Positions 60,666 through 64,000 of a stretch of 64,000 nt of DNA are shown here, piece by piece. Both the position numbers and the translations under genes were made by a program. Under the pieces are notes generated by a model. The model was given only the letters and a program-made list of their open reading frames with translations, was not told where the DNA came from and made no database searches. Positions within the stretch are counted from its first letter, which is position 1. Each line of letters begins with the position of its first letter. This DNA is from an uncultured Lachnospiraceae bacterium (GTDB lineage Bacteria > Bacillota > Clostridia > Lachnospirales > Lachnospiraceae), in the NCBI GenBank assembly GCA_949948735.1, contig CATLGV010000013.1, forward strand, positions 1 through 64,000, read 5' to 3'.

Positions 60666-62654
60666 CTAATAAATCTTCCTGCCCTTTTCATCGGCAATAC
60701 CGCTCTTGCGGTAAAAATATGTATTAATCTGGTCTCTCCATTCCCTTGCGTGCTCCTTCTGATGACGGAACCGCTCCAGCATCCTCCGGTAGGCCTTCTC
60801 CGGAAGCCTTCCTTCCAGGCCCTCAAAGCGCTCCACCATCTCGTCTACCAGCTCCACCCCCTCAAAATGGGTGTCGTAAATATGCTGAATGACCGTCTTA
60901 CCGCTTTTGAGCCTGTGCGTATACGGCACATGATGGAAGAATAATAAAAGCTCGTCGGGACAGCTTTCCAGATTATCATACATAGAAGCGTTCGGTTCTC
61001 TGTAAAGTCCTGCATACCCCGTTCCGTTACGGCTTCTGTCAACGCCGATTCCCATATGGTCGGCGCGGTGATAGGTTCCCCACCGGTCATACTCATAACC
61101 GTCCACGTTCGGGCCGTAATGATAGTTCGGATTGACCATCCAGCCAATGCCAAGGGGCGCGTTATACATTTCGTACGCCTTCCATGAGTTCATCAATATA
61201 AACAGCAGAACCTCCAAAACCTCCTTATCCCCGCCGAAGGTTCTGATAATCCACTCCCGGGCCAGCTCCTCTGCCGATGCGGAAGGCTCAAAGGCCAGCC
61301 GTCCAAATCCGTAAAGATTGGCCGCCGCCAGATCATGCCCGGTCCAGTTTTCGTCATTCCCGGTATTGGCCACCGCCGCCATGCCGCATTTCGTCTGCCG
61401 GAATGTCCTGCCCGATACAATCTCCTCCACGGTATCGTCAGCTCCGGCCGCATAGGTGCAAAACGCCAAAACCTCTTTAAACATGGGAATAAGATAGCAG
61501 ACATGCCGCTGCTGCCCCGTATATTCCTGCGCAATCTGTACCTCCAGTATCTGATTGGAAGCCTTAAGCCCCCCAAACAGAGGATGTACCGGCTCTCTGA
61601 CCTGAAAATCCATTGGTCCGTTCTTGATTTGCAGAATAACGTTGTCATGGAACAATCCGTCAAGCCCTGTAAAATTGTCGTAACCGGACCGCGCGCGGTC
61701 CGTCTGATAATCTCTCCAGTCCTGCATGCAGTTGTATACAAAGCAGCGCCAGATAATCAGCCCCCCGTAAGGCTTTACCGCCTCCGCTATCATATTCGCG
61801 CCGTCTGCATGCGTCCTTCCATATGTAAAAGGCCCGGGACGCCCTTCCGAGTCCGCCTTAATCAAAAAGCCGCCCAGATTGGGCACCTGTTCAAAAACAA
61901 GCTTCATCCGCCGCTTCCACCATTCCCGTACCTCTTCAGACAAGGGATCCGCGCTGGTTAATTCGCCAAGCTCTATGGGCGCGGCATAATTCAGAGAGAG
62001 AAACAGCCGGATGCCATAATCCCCAAAAACCGCTGAAAGCTGCCGGAGCTTTTCAAAGTACCGGTCTGTGATCAGCCAGGTGGCGGCGTCCTTCACGTTT
62101 ACATTGTTAATCACCGCGCCGTTTATCCCCACCGAGGCCAGCAGCCTTGCATAGGTAACGGTCCTCTCGTCCACAAGAATCTCATTGTGGTCAAAGAAAA
62201 AAGATTCTCCCGAATACCCCCGCTCAATACTGCCGTCCATATTATCCCAGTGATTCAGCATTCGAAGCGGCATCACCGGATCCTTACAGATATCCATTCC
62301 GTCAAAAGCGCTCCCCAGCTGAAGCTGCTTAATCAGCTCAAAGGCGCCGTACAAAAGCCCCGCCTCGTCAGATGCTTCTATCCGCAGGTTCCCCTTCTCC
62401 TCATAAAGATGATACCCGCCTTCCCTCCGTCCATCCGCCAGCTTCAGCAGAATGCACCCGGTTTCTTCCGTTTCCGGCAGCCTGGAGCAAAGAATCAGCT
62501 CTTCGCCGGTTATTTGAGAGAACGCTGTCCGAAGCTCCGCTGCCGCATGCTCTGTAATTCGTCCCCTCTGCTCCGTGCAAATTGTGTGGACGCCCGCCCA
62601 CTGCGCGGAAACCTCTCTTTTCGCATAGACAAGCCACGCCTGTTCAAATCCCAT
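60666..62654 (-). CDS. aguA: GH67 alpha-glucuronidase
   Basis: A 662-residue intracellular enzyme that removes 4-O-methyl-glucuronic acid from the end of xylo-oligosaccharides. Family features: [72 protein letters not shown] and the acidic residues around RCFVYNC. No signal peptide. First gene of the operon with LplB, YtcP and LplA-like genes, as in known aldouronate clusters. AAAGGAGCGG precedes the ATG. Confidence 0.95.
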   Translation of the reverse strand: MGFEQAWLVYAKREVSAQWAGVHTICTEQRGRITEHAAAELRTAFSQITGEELILCSRLPETEETGCILLKLADGRREGGYHLYEEKGNLRIEASDEAGLLYGAFELIKQLQLGSAFDGMDICKDPVMPLRMLNHWDNMDGSIERGYSGESFFFDHNEILVDERTVTYARLLASVGINGAVINNVNVKDAATWLITDRYFEKLRQLSAVFGDYGIRLFLSLNYAAPIELGELTSADPLSEEVREWWKRRMKLVFEQVPNLGGFLIKADSEGRPGPFTYGRTHADGANMIAEAVKPYGGLIIWRCFVYNCMQDWRDYQTDRARSGYDNFTGLDGLFHDNVILQIKNGPMDFQVREPVHPLFGGLKASNQILEVQIAQEYTGQQRHVCYLIPMFKEVLAFCTYAAGADDTVEEIVSGRTFRQTKCGMAAVANTGNDENWTGHDLAAANLYGFGRLAFEPSASAEELAREWIIRTFGGDKEVLEVLLFILMNSWKAYEMYNAPLGIGWMVNPNYHYGPNVDGYEYDRWGTYHRADHMGIGVDRSRNGTGYAGLYREPNASMYDNLESCPDELLLFFHHVPYTHRLKSGKTVIQHIYDTHFEGVELVDEMVERFEGLEGRLPEKAYRRMLERFRHQKEHAREWRDQINTYFYRKSGIADEKGRKIY

Positions 62655-63029
62655 ACTGCCGCTCCTTTGCCGGTTAAAAAACGCACATTGCCATATGTAA
62701 GTATATAAGACAACCCGTCATTCCCTTTTGTCTCATTTATTACAAATTTTTATATCATTTTTCTGTCAAACGACATTTTGTCGGCAATTTGTACATATTT
62801 TCATTCATTATAGCTAAAGTATATTTCAATATGCACTGTCTTACTCCTCATATCTTGTTCTCCACCTATCAAATATTGCTAATTTTGCTTCTGTTTTTTA
62901 TCCTTTTTGCCTGTCGGTTCTTATTTTTACAATATTTCATACAACGCAGGCGCTTCCAAACTTCTTAATGCATCCGCCCGGATTTTATGATATACTGTAC
63001 ACGGAAAATCGAAATGGGAGGTACAAAGC
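62655..63029. other. 375-bp divergent intergenic region between aguA and GH13
   Basis: AT-rich control region. For aguA, an extended -10 (TGATATAAA on minus, 62749-62757) has the palindrome CGACA-TTT-TGTCG (62771-62783) over its -35 position, a good operator candidate. For GH13, TGATATACT (62988-62996) is an extended -10 about 34 bp from the ATG. No ORF is supported. Confidence 0.6.
62771..62783. promoter_or_regulatory. Operator-like palindrome in the aguA promoter
   Basis: CGACATTTTGTCG is a perfect 5-bp inverted repeat with a 3-base centre, placed where the aguA -35 box would be. It could bind a repressor. No regulator gene is next to the operon. Confidence 0.45.
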
Positions 63030-64000
63030 ATGGCTTGGTACGACGAAGCAGTATTTTATCATATTTATCCTTTAGGACTTACCGGCGCGCCGACGCAGAA
63101 CGACTACGGCCTGCCCGAGCACCGGTTAAACACGCTGATACCCTGGATTGACCACATCCGGGAAATCGGCTGCAACGCGCTCTATATCGGACCGCTTTTC
63201 GAATCTGTCGGACACGGCTACGAGACGACGGATTACAAAAAGCTCGACAGCCGCCTGGGCGACAACAAGGATCTGACGGATTTTGTTGCCGAATGCCACA
63301 GGCAGGGCATCCGGGTAATCCTCGACGGCGTCTTTAACCACACGGGGCGTGACTTCTTCGCCTTTAAGGACATTCGGGAAAAGCGCGAGAGCTCGCAGTA
63401 CCGCGACTGGTACTGCAATGTGAATTTCTACGGCAACAACGAATACAACGACGGCTTTTCCTATGACAACTGGGGCGGCTACAACCTTCTGGTGAAGCTC
63501 AATCAGCGCAATCCCGCCGTAAAAGATTATATCTGCGACGTGATTCGGTTTTGGGTAAGCGAATTTGATATTGACGGCATCCGGCTGGACGCCGCGGATG
63601 TGCTGGACTTTGACTTTATGAAGGCGCTGCGCCATACGGCGAATGAGGTCAAGCCGGACTTCTGGCTGATGGGCGAGGTTATCCACGGCGATTATTCGCG
63701 CTGGGTCAACGAAGGCACGCTGCACTCCGTGACCAACTACAACCTGCACAAGGCGCTTTATTCCGGCTGCAACGACCACAACTTTTTTGAAATCGCGCAC
63801 ACGGTAAAACGCCTCTACGATATGGGCGGCAGCCGCCCGGACGGCTTAAAGCTCTACAACTTCGCGGACAATCACGACGTGGAGCGCATTTATACAAAGC
63901 TGAACAACAAGGCGCATTTTGCGCCGGTTCATATTCTGATGTATACGCTGCCCGGCATCCCCTCCATCTATTACGGATCCGAATTCGGGATTGAAGGGAA
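63030..64000 (+). CDS. GH13 alpha-amylase family enzyme, 5' part
   Basis: Open at the window end, so not in the ORF track. About 323 residues are visible, starting MAWYDEAVFYHIYPLGLTG behind GGGAGG. GH13 motifs are in order: VILDGVFNHTG, the nucleophile Asp in GIRLDAADVL, the acid/base Glu in LMGEVIHGDY and the transition-state Asp in FADNHDVER, then LPGIPSIYYGSEFG. No signal peptide, so it is likely cytosolic, a maltodextrin glucosidase or cyclomaltodextrinase-like enzyme. Subfamily cannot be settled from the fragment. Confidence 0.92.
   Translation, partial: MAWYDEAVFYHIYPLGLTGAPTQNDYGLPEHRLNTLIPWIDHIREIGCNALYIGPLFESVGHGYETTDYKKLDSRLGDNKDLTDFVAECHRQGIRVILDGVFNHTGRDFFAFKDIREKRESSQYRDWYCNVNFYGNNEYNDGFSYDNWGGYNLLVKLNQRNPAVKDYICDVIRFWVSEFDIDGIRLDAADVLDFDFMKALRHTANEVKPDFWLMGEVIHGDYSRWVNEGTLHSVTNYNLHKALYSGCNDHNFFEIAHTVKRLYDMGGSRPDGLKLYNFADNHDVERIYTKLNNKAHFAPVHILMYTLPGIPSIYYGSEFGIEG

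Overview
The window looks like a chromosomal segment of a gut Lachnospiraceae or closely related Clostridia. Reasons: clostridial-type promoters and strong GGAGG ribosome binding sites, a CotF-type spore coat protein, the prfA-prmC-DUF1385-rpmE-rho block, a DUF4364 protein, a clostridial Hrb (flavin reductase-rubredoxin) fusion, and ATPase-less sugar ABC operons. Nearly all genes lie on the minus strand. No tRNA or rRNA gene was seen. All calls come from reading the sequence; no database search was run.

Layout. 1-6.3 kb: the edge of a KilA-N gene, an S8 subtilase without a prodomain, and a FeoA-FeoB iron transporter behind a soluble hybrid histidine kinase. 6.4-23.7 kb: a 17 kb glycan operon read right to left. 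It holds a GH26 beta-mannanase lipoprotein, YesL, a 1001-residue CBM35-like/solute-binding fusion, two permeases, an NHL-TPR membrane protein, a Yip1 protein, a DUF5696 protein, two more permeases, a lipoprotein with three near-identical repeats, and a second solute-binding protein. 23.9-32.4 kb: an orphan subtilase prodomain, araA, aroA, helD, an EAL protein and a small alarmone synthetase.

32.5-43.1 kb: a type III-A CRISPR-Cas locus in transcription order cas6-cas10-csm2-csm3-csm4-csm5-leader-array(10 repeats)-[807 bp of odd DNA]-cas1-cas2-csm6. Interference and signalling genes look intact (Cas10 HD, GGDD and zinc motifs; Csm6 CARF and HEPN motifs). cas1 carries a one-base frameshift. The DNA between the array and cas1 holds a fossil CRISPR repeat, a 10-bp-period triple repeat, a possible pseudoknot element and a 165-bp MITE-like hairpin.

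43.4-56.8 kb: CotF-like protein, a P-loop kinase, Hrb, prfA-prmC-DUF1385-rpmE-rho, malic enzyme, a YhcC-like radical SAM protein, DUF4364, rarA, two uncharacterised ORFs and a diguanylate cyclase. 57.0-62.7 kb: an aldouronate operon (GH67 alpha-glucuronidase, LplB-like and YtcP-like permeases, LplA-like binding protein), then a divergent GH13 gene cut by the window end.

Together the genes describe a plant-glycan degrader (beta-mannan, glucuronoxylan, arabinose) that relies on a shared ATPase encoded elsewhere. The least understood parts are the NHL-TPR/Yip1/DUF5696/triple-repeat-lipoprotein module inside the mannan operon and the split subtilase/prodomain pair.
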